This document shows positions 22,309 through 34,261 of a stretch of DNA of 64,000 bases, one piece after another. The position numbers were made by a program, and so were the translations under genes. The notes under the pieces are model-generated. The model made no database searches. It had not been told where the DNA came from and worked only from the letters and a program-made list of their open reading frames with translations. Positions within the stretch are counted from its first letter, which is position 1. Each line of letters opens with the position of its first letter. The DNA is from Eutypa lata (taxonomy: Eukaryota; Ascomycota; Sordariomycetes; Xylariales; Diatrypaceae): contig JAKULF010000001.1 in NCBI GenBank assembly GCA_022661535.1, forward strand, positions 2,108,001-2,172,000. The letters run 5' to 3'.

Positions 22309-25300
22309 ATGCGTGAGAACGCCCTCCTTGGGGTTCTCTGGGCCGCTCGGCTCGTGGGTCTGTCATCAGCCCAAGTGTATGGATACAGGTGAGTGTTGCC
22401 ATATCGTCTCATGATCAATCAATTGATGCTAACTGGACATGGCAGACCTGATACAGGCGGAGCCAATCCTCCTCTGGGAGGTCCCTCTGCTGGTGGAAAT
22501 GGTGGTGCATCTCCTCTGCCCACCCTCACCGTCACTATCGCTGGTCTTCCCTCTGGTGGCGGCGGTGGAGGCAATCCACCTTTCCCAACTGCACCTGGTT
22601 TTGGTCCTGACGGCTCACCTCTGGAAACTGAGATCACCACACTTACCAATGGATTGACTCTGACTCTTACTGTTTCCCAAGACCAGTCTACTGACGCAAT
22701 TGGAGGGGGTTCGCCCTTCCCAGTTTTCACCTCTGTTCTTCCCAATGGCTTGACGACACTCATCACCGGTTTCCCCTCTGCCCCGTTTTCCCAAGGTCCA
22801 TTCCCACCTGGATTCCCATCTGCTCCTGGTTCTGGAGGTCCCTCCGCTGGTGGAAATGGTGGTGGTCCCCCTTTGCCGGTATTCACCTCCACCCTCCCTA
22901 ATGGAATGACGACTCTCATCACTGGGTTTCCTGCCCCTACTGGTTCATTTCCTGGTTCTCCTTATGGTCCTACGTCCGAAGGTCCATTCCCTGGTGCTCC
23001 CTCTGGCTTTGGCCCCGGTGGTCCATTCCCTGGATCTCCCTCTGATACTGCACCGCAAGGCCCGTTCCCCGGCTTTCCAACAGGCTCAGGTCCACAAGGT
23101 CCGTTCCCTGGGTCGCCGACAGCCTCTGGTCCTTTAGGGCCCTTTCCGGGAGCTCCATCTGGCAGCCCACCAGGCTCTGGCCCTGAAGGTCCAATTCCTG
23201 GGTTTCCAACAGGCTCTGGCCCCGGGGGTCCACTCCCTGGTTCGCCTTCTGGTTCTCCTGAAGGTCCCTTCGCCACATCTCCTTTCGGCTCTGGTCCCAA
23301 CGGCCCAGTCACCGGTCCTGGGGCTGGTGGAGAGACTTGCCCTACTCCGAGTCCCACCACGGTCTTTGTCACAGTTCCTCCTTCTGCCCTGGAAACTATC
23401 GTCCAAACAGTCACCTCCCTTGTCACTGGTTTCGATCCTGCCTCCCCTGGTCAAGGTTCCCCAGGTGGTGGAGCTGGTATACCATCAATCGGCGGTCCAC
23501 CCTCCAACGGGCCAAGCGCATGGTCTCCGGTCACAGTCACTACTATACCTTGCCTGACTAATTCAAACATCCCTCCCTGGTTCACCGAGTTCCCCACACC
23601 TACCGGACTACAACCGGGATCTGGCGGTCCTGGTAGTTCAGGCACTAGTCCCGGCACTAGTCCCGGCAGTGTTCCCGGTAGCGGTCCTGGCGGTTCTCCA
23701 GATACAGGTGCCGGTGGTGCCCCTGGCGGTTCTCCCGGTACAGACCCAGGAACTGGCACAAGCCCTAGCGGTGCTCCAGGCACAGGCCCCGGTACGAGTC
23801 CAGTAACTGGCACAGAACCCGGTGGTGTTCCAGGTGGTGCTCCAGGTACAAGCCCAGGAAGTGGTACAGGTCCGGGCACAAGCCCAGGGACTGGTACAGG
23901 TCCCGGTAGTATTCCCGGCGGTGCTCCAGGCACTGGTCCAGGTACAAACCCGGAGACCGGCACAGGCCCTGGTGGCATGCCCGGTGGTACCTCAGGCACA
24001 GAACCAGGAACTGAACCTGGCAACGACCCCAACGGAGGATACGGAGGCAGCATTCCGGTGCCATCGGGGTGGTCCACCGCTGACGCTGCTCCTGGTGAAG
24101 GCGAAGGTGGTCTGTTCACAGTAACTGTCGCTGGTATCCCAATTGCAACTATCTCTGGAAGTCCTTTCGGACCAACTTCACCTACTAACGGCTTGGGTGG
24201 ACCTGGTGGACCTTTTGCGACGCCTGGAATCCCCGGCAACCCTACTGGGCTGGGTGGTGAAGGCGGGCCAGGTGGCTCCCCCAGTGGTAATGGCATTCCA
24301 GAGCCTCCTTGCACAACTACCATCACTGTTCCTGGAGGATCTTCATTGGGCGGCGGTCCTGGCATAACTGGAGGTCCTGGCTTTGGTGGTCCTAGCGCAA
24401 CATTTGGTCCTGAAACATCACTTGGTGGCTTTCCCCCAGGAGGTGTAGGCAACCCAACCGATTCTAGCGGTCCCGGTTTTGGTGGTCCTAGCGAAACATT
24501 TGGTCCTGAAACATCACTTGGAGTGAGTCCTGAAGGCTCTGAAATTCCAGCCTTCCCATCATCGTTCGCACCGTTCTCGCCATTCTCTGCCGGTAATGGA
24601 CCTAATGGTCCTTGGGGTCCTAATATTCCTGGTGCTGAACCTACCTCTTTGCCTAATGTTGGTCCCGAAGGTCCAAATGGCCCGGATAACCCTTGGGGCT
24701 CTGGAATTCCAGGCGGTGAACCTTCGTCTTTACCCGGAGCGGGTCCTGAAGGGCCTGGCGCCCCCAGTGGCCCTTGGGGCTCTGGCATCCCTAGCACTGA
24801 ACCCACAGGTTTCCCTGGCGCCGGACCCAACGGTCCCGGTGGTCCTTATAGTCCGAATAGTCCGGGTAGTCCCTGGGGCTCTGGAATCCCTAGCACTGAA
24901 CCTACAGGTTTCCCCGGTACAGATCCCAACGGCCCCGGCGGTCCTAACGGCCCCGGCGGTCCTAACGGCCCCGGCGGTCCCAACGGCCCCGGCGGTCCCA
25001 ACGGCCCCGGCGGTCCCAACGGCCCCGGTGGTCCCAATGGTCCTAACATCCCCGGTGTCGAACCTTCATCTTTCCCTGGAGCTGGTCCTGAAGGCCCCTT
25101 TCCTCCTGGTATCCCCGGTGTAGAGCCTACACCTTTCCCTGGTGCTGGACCCAACGGTCCCAGCAACCCGTGGGGTCCAGGTGTTCCTGGTGGCGAACCT
25201 ACCTCTTTTCCTGGCAGCGAACCAAACGGTCCTGGCGGTCCTGGCGGCCCTGCTGGTCCTGATACGACCTGCACGACAAACCTTGGCCCTGAGACCTCTG

Positions 25301-28300
25301 TACCTGGAAGTGGTCCGTTCGGTCCCGGTGGCTCTGGCATCCCTAATCCTACCGTTCCTTTCCCGCCTGGAGCCGAACCTAATGGCCCCTTTGGCCCTTT
25401 TGGTGGTATTCCCGGCGTTGAACCTACAGGTTTCCCAGGTGGCGGCCCCGAAGGCTCGGGAATTCCAGGTATTGAACCCACGCCTTTCCCTGGGACCGAA
25501 CCCAATGGCCCTGGTGGCGCTGGCAGCCCATGGGGCCCTGGTGGTCCTGGTGGTCCGAATGGTCCTGGTGGTCCGAATGGTCCTGGTGGTCCGAATGGTC
25601 CTGGTGGTCCGAATGGCCCTAGCGGTCCGAACGGTCCAGGCAGCCCCTGGGGTTCTGGTGTTCCGGATACCACGCCTACATCTTTCCCTGGCACCGGACC
25701 CAACGGTCCTAGTGGTCCAGATACTCCATGGGGTTCTAGCAGTCCTAGTGGCCAGTACGGTCCGAATGATCCAAACAATCCAAATAATCCAAATGGTCCC
25801 AATGGCCCCGGCGGTCCCAATGGCCCTGGTGGTCCCAATAGCCCTGGTGGTCCCAATAGCCCTGGTGGTCCCAACGGCCCTGGTGGTCCCAATAGCCCTG
25901 GCGGTCCTAATGGTCCTGGGGGAGCTGGCATTCCGAACGGTCCAGGCACTCCGAATGGTCCCGGCAGTCCTTGGGGTCCTGGCACTGCCCCTACGCCCCT
26001 ACCTGGTGTTGAACCTAATGGCCCCGGCGCTCCTGGCGGTCCCGGCGCTCCTGAAGTCTCTGGCATCCCAAGCGTTCCGACACCATTCCCACCTTTCTCA
26101 CCATTCTCCGTTAGCAATAGTCCGAATGGTCCAGGAGGTCCTGGAATTCCCGGTAGTCCAACTGCAATCCCACCAGGTGTAGGACCTAATGGTCCAGGAG
26201 GGTTCCCTGAAACTTCACCATGCCTTACTGACGAGTCTGGATTCCCAATTACTGCAACTCCATTTGCAACTAACGCCAATCCATTTCCTACTGGGGGCAA
26301 CGGAGGCAGTCCTGCGTGGCCAACAAACACCATTCCTCTTCCTGTAACTCCTTTCGGCATCCCCGGTGAGCCTAGTGGTGGGGTACCGGGCGGATTACCA
26401 TTCCCGACGTTTCCTCTTCCCATCAGTGGAGGGTCATTAGTCAGCCCTGGGCAAGGCACTGAGGGTCCGTTTCCAGCTGGCCCTTCAGCTGGGCCGTTTG
26501 GACCTGGAGGCTTACCAACTGGACCTGAAGAACCACTAACCGGTCCTAATGGCTTCCCACCTGGTATTCCTACTGGCCCTGGAGGTGTGCCTGGTATCCC
26601 TACTGCCCCTGGCGGTATGCCTGGTATCCCTACTGCCCCTGGCGGTATGCCTGGTGTTCCTACTGCCCCTGGCGGTGTCCCTACAGGCTTCCCATCTGGC
26701 CTTCTTACTGGCCCCGGAGGTGTGCCGTATGGCGTACCAACTGCCCCTGGTGGCGAACCTACTGGCGTACTAACCGGTCCCGAAGGGGTCCCTGGTGGTT
26801 TAAGCCCTGGAGGCTTACCAACCGGTGTTCCCACTGGCCCAGGAGGCTTCCCACCTGGTATACCAACTGCTGGTGCTGCAACTGGCCCCGAAGGATTCCC
26901 CCCCGGATTCCCAACTGCCCCTGGTGGTGTAGGACCTGGCGGCTTCCCGTCTGGTGTACCGACTGCTGGCGGTGCAACCGGTCCTGAGGGCTTCCCTCCT
27001 GGATTTCCAACTGCTCCTGGTGGTGTAGGCCCGGGAGGGTTACCGACCGGTCCTGGTGGAGTCCCAACAGAACTACCGACTGGCCCTGGTGGTATTCCTA
27101 CTATTTTACCATCCATTCCTGGAGGCTTACCATATGGCGCACCAGGCGCTCCGGGCGGCGTTCCAACTGGTCCAGGTGGCGTTCCTACTGGTCCAGATGG
27201 TCTCCCTATCGGTCCAGGTGGCGTCCCTACTGGTCCAGATGGTCTCCCTATCAGTCCAGGTGGCATTCCTACCGCTCCTCCAGGCGTGCCAACCGCTCCG
27301 GAAGGCACGCTAACTGCTGCTGGTATAACGGTTCTTATACCAACCGGCCCAGGAGGCTTTCCATCTGGCATCATCACTGGTCCTGAAGGCTTCCCGACAA
27401 TCCCTGGTGGTGAAGGACCTGGAGGTCTACCAACTGGTCCTGGAGGAGTTCCAACTGGAATACTGACGGGGCCTGGGGGCGTACCAACTGGTATACCAAC
27501 TGCCACTGCTGGTGCAACTGGTCCCGGTGGTGTACCATCAGGTATTCTTACTCCAACGATTGTTCCCTCTGCGTCTCTACCTAATGGCGGCATTGGGCAG
27601 ACAGCGCCATGCCCAGATAGTCTGCTTTCGGGGGCTCTCACTGGTGCAATCGGAACTACATCACCTATTGCCACCATCGCACCACCAGTTACCAATCCTC
27701 CTCTAACAACATCCGGCATTCCGCCACGGATTTCTACGATCCCTCCATTTGGAAATTCATCTGTGTCATCCCCATCAGGAAGCTCTCACACTATTGACCT
27801 CAGCTCAACACTTCAAGCTAGCGTTTCTGCCCGCCAAGCTGAAGGTCCAGGGGCTTTCAATGCGGTCACCGAACGTGCTGTCGCCACCCCGGCATTATCT
27901 GAAGGGGGTTACGACTTCACCGGTTCTCAATTCTCCACACCCCTACCTTCTACGTTGTCTGTAGTAGTTCGTTCGTCCGGCTCTACTACTGCTAGCAGTC
28001 GAGACTCATCACTTAATTGTGGAAACCCAGTTGACATGGGAGATTTCATCTTCAATGTAAGTCTGCCAAACATATGTGTAATAACGAGTCCACCCATTAA
28101 CCTTAATTAGCTTGATGATCTCCAACATCCTACAACCAACCCTGCTGTTAACGGCCAGGATGTGCGGCCCATCCCCATGCTCAGTCCCTATCACAGATTC
28201 TGGTTCTCTCCTGGTTTTGAACTACACCCTCATTCACAGGCACCATCTTCGGAAAAGCTCATTCTTCAATTCGATCCATCGTCGACGTCAAGTAGGTCAG

Positions 28301-28761
28301 AGTCCGACGGATCATCCAGCCCCGCCAAGATTGGTGTAGGCGCTCAAAAAAGCACATCATGCTTCAGTTTCAGCTTTTATGGCTCCGAACTTGGGTGCAA
28401 GTCCAACGGCCCTGATTGTGTGTTCAACATAACTGGGCTGCGGTACGACTATGAATCTAGACAGGAGCGAACTGCAGTATCTCATGTCATTCAAATTCCT
28501 GCGTGTCATGATCTGGAGAACTGCAAGCTAGTGCCGACCAGGGTTGCTGGTTTTGAGCATCTCACCTCTGTCCTGATTAGCATGACTGTGGACGGCGAAG
28601 AAACACCTTGGTTGATGGATAACCTGTCTCTGGGTTGGTCGGACAACACCTGCGATACTGCGGCCTGCCGCTCTACAGTTAACGACACGGTTCAGAAGCA
28701 CGAGCGGGACGTTAGTGACAGGAAGATAGGTTTGCGACGACGAGTTCTCGGTTTCTTCTAA
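22309..28761 (+). CDS. giant secreted collagen-like Gly/Pro repeat protein, 2113 aa
   Basis: Exons 22309-22388, 22446-28056 and 28111-28761 join in frame (6342 nt). The first exon is needed to supply the start and a signal peptide ([21 protein letters not shown]). Residues of about 30-1800 are Gly, Pro, Ser, Thr and Asn-rich. Much of this follows Gly-X-Y spacing, most clearly in GPGGPN blocks, where Gly falls at every third position as in collagen. Short conserved spacers with paired Cys, such as [10 protein letters not shown] and [14 protein letters not shown], interrupt it. The last ~230 residues are different: a compact Cys-containing domain beginning near [14 protein letters not shown], with [26 protein letters not shown] and [11 protein letters not shown]. 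It resembles the C-terminal domain annotated DUF7371 in fungal proteins (from memory). A wall, matrix or adhesive role is inferred. Confidence 0.8.
24931..25038 (+). repeat. 18-bp minisatellite, six units, in the coding frame
   Basis: Six units of GGCCCCGGCGGTCCYAAC, each coding Gly-Pro-Gly-Gly-Pro-Asn. Units use CCC/GGC/AAC codons. Confidence 0.9.
25543..25614 (+). repeat. 18-bp minisatellite, four units, in the coding frame
   Basis: Four identical units of GGTCCTGGTGGTCCGAAT coding Gly-Pro-Gly-Gly-Pro-Asn with a codon set different from the block at 24931. Confidence 0.9.
25804..25911 (+). repeat. 18-bp minisatellite, six units, in the coding frame
   Basis: Six units of RGCCCTGGTGGTCCCAAT type. 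Some units have AGC in place of GGC, turning one Gly to Ser and breaking the Gly-X-Y register locally. Confidence 0.85.
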
Positions 28762-30071
28762 AGGTTAGGCTCGAATATGTGGTGACATTGATGAGAGGAT
28801 GGTACTGAAAACTTTGCTCGATTTGCTTTCGTCGGGATATTTGCTTGATTTATGAAGGAAAGCCTTTTGTGGACGAGTCTATTGACTCTGTCTCTGGCAT
28901 AATACATGTGGTGAGAGGACATTGAGATGGAACACATCCTGGCAATTTTGGTCGATACGATGCTTCGACGACATGCATGTACTTATAGCTAGATGGTGGG
29001 AATGTTATCTTACCTAACTATTAATCAGATGAATGGGTTCTGTGTACCTCAGTCTTTCTGCTTGCATGGTGGTCTAGATATGTAGGTACTCTACAACCTT
29101 TATTAAGTAAAAGCTCTCCTTTAGTTCCCGCGACTGCCAAGGCTTTGTGGGGAGCAGATAATAATACAGCTATGAAATGTCGTCAAGAAATGAATGTCAT
29201 TGCGATATCGGCTTACCTAGTAGCAAGTCATCATCAAGGGCGCTATCTAGCGGAGATTGATAGCGCCTCCGATATCCGTGACAAAAGCCGGACTTGATTC
29301 ACCGGGGCTAATAGACATGGTTGACAGAATGAGGTTCGCACCATAGGATACTGCAAAATACAAACACCACTCATTTCTAATGCGACAGCTTTGATACAGC
29401 TTACACATCTAGTTACTTATTTATAACAAGACAGAGATGAACCTTTAAATACATAATACCGCTATAAATAGGCATCAGATTTGAATGATTCACACAAGGG
29501 ACGTGAGTAATCAAGTAGCCGTGATGAGCTAACAAGTGACAAACGGATACCGGTTGGCTAAAATAATCTCCCATTAGAATCCGGGGTGCTCTAGCTTCTA
29601 TAGTAGGTAGTACAAGATGTCCATTAGTAATTCACGTCCATTTATGGTATCCCTTTCCCCTTGTGTCGAGTTTGATGAATATATTTTCAATCCACTTCAA
29701 TGAACGTCAGCTCCACTTAGGCGATGCTAAGCATCAAGTCCCACATGAGGATGAAAGCAACTCCGGTCGAGTGATAGTGGGCCTTCAAACGGATTTGAGG
29801 CCCCAAAAAGTTTGTACAGTTTAACTAATATCGTGTCTTGATGTCCTGTCATCATCCTTCCTTTCGAACTTTCTTAGTCACGGCTTGATAGTATCGAACT
29901 TGTGTAACTAGGGTGTAAAAAAGGATATTCTCATGCTACCCGTTCTAAGTTTGTCTTTAAAAGCTCTGCTTCCCCCGATACGTTAAGATAGAATTTGTGA
30001 ATTTATTCAACAAACATCTTCTTCTATGTAATGTGTATAAGGTCCAGGTCATATTCAACAGGAACAATACA
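28762..30071. other. intergenic
   Basis: No gene is supported. A 9-bp perfect stem with an 11-nt loop (GGCGCTATC/GATAGCGCC) lies at 29239-29267. Confidence 0.5.
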
Positions 30072-32186
30072 ATGCCGTCTTCTACCGACTCCTCAAGTTC
30101 AAGTGTAGGTGAGCTTCCAACAGACATCGAAAAACAACTCCAGATCAATGCCAATGGAACAAGCCCAACCTCAAGCCCTGAGAAGGTTTCACAACCCAGT
30201 GCCGCCGGCTCTTGTCGAGAGGAATCTGAAGATGGGTGGGACATACGCCAAGAGCCGGACTTCTTGAGTAATACGGACGCGGATGGGGTGGCGGGAGCGA
30301 TGAATAGGGTGCTGAGCAGGATATCAACGAAATCGAGCTGTAGCCCAGGACCCCCTCCCGATGGCGGCTCGAAAGCTTGGTTTATGTGTGAGTTGTACTT
30401 TCTTATGAATGTGTATGCCTTGAACGGAAAGAAGAAAAAGAAAGAGGGAGTTCCCCTTCTCTAACAACCGGCTGCGCCACATGTAGGTCTATGCGCCCAC
30501 TTCGTTGTCATGAACACATGGGGATTCGTCAACTCATTCGGCGTCTTCCAGAGCTACTACGTCGGCCTGCTAGACCGGCCCCCTTCGGACATCAGCTGGA
30601 TCGGCTCGATCCAGATCTTCCTGACCTTCTTCATCGGGACCTTCACGGGTCGCTTCACCGACGCAGGCTTCTTCCGGCCCGTGCTCCTGGCCGGCACCGT
30701 CTTCACCATCCTGGGCATCTTCACCACGTCGGTCGCCACGCAGTACTGGCACCTGATCCTCTCACAAGGCCTGTGCCTGGGCATCGGCAGCGGCTGCCTC
30801 TTCTGCCCCGCCATCTCCACCCTGTCGACGTACTTCTCCACGAAGCGCTCCCTCGCTATCGGAATCGCCGCCTCGGGGTCTGCCACCGGCGGTCTCATCT
30901 TCCCCGCTATGGCCCGCCAGTTGCTGCCCACCGCTGGTTTCGGATGGGCTGTCCGTGCCATCGGGTTCGTGCAGCTCGTCACGCTGCTCTTCGCCAACGC
31001 CTTCATGAGATCCCGCCTCCCGCCGCGGCGGACGGGGAGTCTTGTCGAGTGGGGTGCTTTTAGGGAACTTGAGTGGTATGTTGAATGAATAACAAAGTCG
31101 TGTACATCATTGATTTTAACCACGTGTCCTTTTGGGTAACTGTCTTTTGCCTTGGTTGAATCTCTGGTTGTTACTGACACTCGCTTACGCTTAGTATGTA
31201 TCTGAATTGTTCGATTCGCAGACTATGGTCATGATGAATACCAGCCTCTAAAATATCTAGAGTTAAGTTTGTTGGTTTTTTTAATTGCGATACTAACGTA
31301 GCGTAGACACTTTCTATGCGGTCGGCATGTTTTTCGTGAGTTCCCCCTTTTTTGCTTCTACATGTTCTTAGCCCCATACCACTCTTCCCCTTTTTACCAT
31401 GTCTCTCTTACTAACACCGAAAAACCAGAACTTCCTAGCCGTCTACTTCGCCTTCTACTACATAGCGGCATTCAGCCGGTCAGCCGACGCCATCTCTCCG
31501 GCCCTGTCGTACGCCGACTCGCTGAACCTGCTGCTCGTGATGAACGGCGTCGGGTTGGTAGGCCGCCTGGGGCCTAACTTCCTGGCCGATCGTCTCGGTC
31601 CGCTCAACCTGCTCGTCCCGGCCTTGCTGGTCTCGGGCGTCTGCCTGTTTGCCTGGATTGCCGTCGGTGACCCCGCTGGCCTGTACGCCTGGTCTATCTT
31701 CAATGGCATCTTCGGTGGCGCTATTCAGAGTCTCTTCCCGGCCGGTTTGAGTAGTTTGACTACGGATTTGAGGAAACAGGGTAAGTTGGTGTTTATGCTT
31801 CGATTTATTCTTCTCTTTTAGTTTGTATCAGCCCTGAAGTACAACTCATATCTTGCGATATGACACTGGGCTTGGATATTACCGCCGTTCTGATGGAATT
31901 CACTTCTTCTGCGGAATTGCTCAGTTCGTTTATACAACTTTCTTATTGAAAACAACGCTAACCAATTACTACAGGAACGCGCATGGGCATGGTGTTCACG
32001 ATCGTCAGCTTCGCCGTGCTGACCGGCAATCCGATCGCGGGTGCGCTGATCACGGCTATGGACGGGAGCTACGTCGGAGCCCAGGTGTTTACGGGCTCCT
32101 GCATGATGGTCGCGGTGTGCTTCATCCTTGGGGCGCGGTGGGCGAGGATGAGAAGAACGGGTGCTGGGTGGGCTGTGAAGATCTGA
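30072..32186 (+). CDS. MFS monocarboxylate-transporter-like permease, 500 aa
   Basis: Exons are 30072-30387, 30487-31075, 31302-31335, 31429-31780 and 31975-32186, totalling 1503 nt. About 105 polar residues with a Ser run (TDSSSSSVGELP) precede the first membrane segment. The first half contains CAHFVVMNTWGFVNSFGVFQSYY and the MFS loop signature GTFTGRFTDAGFF; the second half has NFLAVYFAFYY, LVGRLGPNFLADRLGPLN and GTRMGMVFTIVSFAVLTGNPIAGALI, all typical of the fungal MCT group. These permeases move monocarboxylates or related acids across the plasma membrane, or act in export; the substrate is not evident. The 34-nt third exon was placed by frame: it restores LECVDTFYAVGMFF between two membrane segments. 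No neighbouring biosynthetic gene suggests a cargo. Confidence 0.85.
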
Positions 32187-32599
32187 TTTAATTAGGTTAG
32201 GGACCTAAAGGGGGTTGCGGGGTGTTGATGATACCTATGCTTTGTGACCCTAAGGTGGCTGTCACAGGCAGTCAATCGGCTAGCTGGCTGGTAATTCATG
32301 ATGGGTTAGCTTTATGGAAAGGGGTAGAAGGGATAACATAGATTTTGGAGGTATTTTATGCAGTGGTTGGATATAGAATTGGTATAGAGCATATAAAAGG
32401 ATAGACATGATAGATTAGATGCATTGAAACTATAGAGGTATAGTAGAGGTATGGTAGAGATCTGGCACGCCACACACAACAAGCATATTGGTATGAATGT
32501 TGACATTGGAAAAAATACCACGTCAAGTTTATGGGCCAAACCATCATCGTTTGAGATTCATTGATTATTTACGCTCATTATCTCATATCCAGTGTTCGG
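32187..32599. other. intergenic, convergent 3' ends
   Basis: Space between two convergent genes; it is AT-rich with TATAGAGG-type repeats near 32430-32450. Nothing else is seen. Confidence 0.5.
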
Positions 32600-34261
32600 T
32601 CATGAATACACAGGCGCAAGCGTAACCCCAGTACAATCCCAGCCCCCTATCTCCGCGCTGCCATCCCCATCACTCGTGATATCCAGTCCCAAGCCACAGC
32701 CGACCCAGAACCCCTTCGCGCCCTCGCTGCACGACAACGCATCAGCACCGACCTCGCACTGCAGCGCCGCGTACCCGAGCTCGTCAATATCCTCCAGCAC
32801 CTCCGGATCGATAAAGTAGACCCCACTACCAGTAATATCGGTCGCGTTCTCCGCGATGGCGATGATGGCGTTGCCCTGCGTCCCGAGGCTCCCTACCGCG
32901 CACAGGTGCCCGCTGCCCTCGACGCTGAACTGTGTCGCGGTCGCGGAGTCCGGCACGAAGAGGATGGCGTCGCCGCTTAGCTTCAGGAACCAGTCGTCGA
33001 ACATGCCGCCCGGCTGGCCGACCTGCACCGTGAAGGGCGTCGAGGTCTCGCCGCAGGTCCTGTCGATCGTCTGGGTTGGTGTTGGGGCGCTGCTGGTGGT
33101 CGCCGTTGTATTGGCGAAGCGGGTCGAGCTCGTGGAGTTGTGGAATGGCGGTATCGTCGTGTTTGCTGCTAGTGGATGTGTTTGGTTGAGCTGCGGTGCG
33201 GGCGTAATGGTCGCGATGGGGGCGCTGGTGATGTTCATGAAGGGGGCAGCAGTCGTTTCATTGAAGGGCTGAGATGTATTTGCGGCATTCAAGGCAGATA
33301 TGGTAGGAGTCGTGGTGTTGAAATATTTGCCTGTGCTGGTGATATTGAGAAGCTGTGTATCGTTTGCCAGATTGCCAAATGTTGCATTGCTAATGCTTGT
33401 CGCGCTGACGATGCTTGGGTGTGATTGGGAGCTGGAACTTGAAGAAACACCCGCCTTCGTCGGACTGCTGAACCTCCAGGTGTTTGTAAACGAGGCTGAC
33501 TCAAACAGAGTGAGGGATACGCTCGCGTTTGATGATGGCGATGAGGTCAGCAACATTGTGTGGCTTGTTGAATTGGGAAAAAGAGCTGTGCTTGTATTTT
33601 TAAAAGTAGAGCTTGTAGAGTTACGGAACTGCGAAGAATTGCGACCAACTCCTTTGAGACTCAGCGCATTGTCGATGATTGTTGAGGTCTGAGATGCTGT
33701 GATAGGCACATGAGACGTGGTTATAGGCGCTGACGTAGAGGCAGAGACCCCATGGCATGAACATGCAGATGCGTATGCTCGCGATGACGGACATGCAGAC
33801 GCATAGGCTGGGATGGCAGATCCGTCTGGCGTTCTGGATCCATCTTGGGAGGCTCTCGCAGCTAACACATCGTCTAGTTCGTGGGTTTGAAATCCACGCG
33901 GCTTAGCTACTACATCCCCTGGAGTCTTCGATTCCTGGCTAGTAGTTGTGATTACCACAGTGCTTAGGGTAGTACTGCTGCAGACATCAAAGTTAGCCAA
34001 CCATGTCCATACAGCCATCCAAACCTTGAATATACCTCGTCGTGGTTGCAGCAACAATTCCCAGGAACGATTCACAATCGCGAGTTCTTTGTGACGTTGG
34101 CGCTTCTTGTAATGCTTGACATCACAACTGTTAACCCGGTATCCCATTTGGATTTTACAACTGAAATACCTAGGCTTACCTTGAAAACACTCGTCAGTTA
34201 CGCAGGTCGCAATTGCCGCGCGCCCTAATATCGCAAAGGGGAAGAGATGCCACAGACGCAT
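32600..34261 (-). CDS. secreted Ser/Thr/Asn-rich glycoprotein, 512 aa
   Basis: Three exons on the minus strand: 34180-34261, 34036-34114 and 32600-33977 (1539 nt). The ATG at 34261 opens a signal peptide (MRLWHLFPFAILGRAAIA). Splicing the 65-nt and 58-nt introns puts the small middle exon in a frame that reads CFQALQEAPTSQRTRDCESFL, the Cys-containing N-terminal motif common in this fungal extracellular family; IPAYASACPSSRAYASACSC near residue 105 is a second family motif. The middle third is a Ser/Thr-rich stalk full of N-glycosylation sequons (NST, NTT, NIT). The last ~150 residues form a Cys-containing domain with FTVQVGQPGGMFDDWFLKLSGDA. No GPI or membrane anchor is obvious. It is likely extracellular or wall-bound; no activity is assignable. 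Confidence 0.8.
   Translation of the reverse strand: MRLWHLFPFAILGRAAIATCVTDECFQGKPRYFSCKIQMGYRVNSCDVKHYKKRQRHKELAIVNRSWELLLQPRRGIFKVWMAVWTWLANFDVCSSTTLSTVVITTTSQESKTPGDVVAKPRGFQTHELDDVLAARASQDGSRTPDGSAIPAYASACPSSRAYASACSCHGVSASTSAPITTSHVPITASQTSTIIDNALSLKGVGRNSSQFRNSTSSTFKNTSTALFPNSTSHTMLLTSSPSSNASVSLTLFESASFTNTWRFSSPTKAGVSSSSSSQSHPSIVSATSISNATFGNLANDTQLLNITSTGKYFNTTTPTISALNAANTSQPFNETTAAPFMNITSAPIATITPAPQLNQTHPLAANTTIPPFHNSTSSTRFANTTATTSSAPTPTQTIDRTCGETSTPFTVQVGQPGGMFDDWFLKLSGDAILFVPDSATATQFSVEGSGHLCAVGSLGTQGNAIIAIAENATDITGSGVYFIDPEVLEDIDELGYAALQCEVGADALSCSEGAKGFWVGCGLGLDITSDGDGSAEIGGWDCTGVTLAPVYS

Noticed and set aside
23451..24830. 459-codon antisense open frame in the same gene
   Set aside because: Same compositional effect as the longer antisense frame.
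24846..27719. 957-codon open frame antisense to the collagen-like gene
   Set aside because: It is a mirror of the GGN/CCN codon bias: GGN-CCN reads as Gly-Pro on both strands. It lacks a signal peptide, splice context and any domain.
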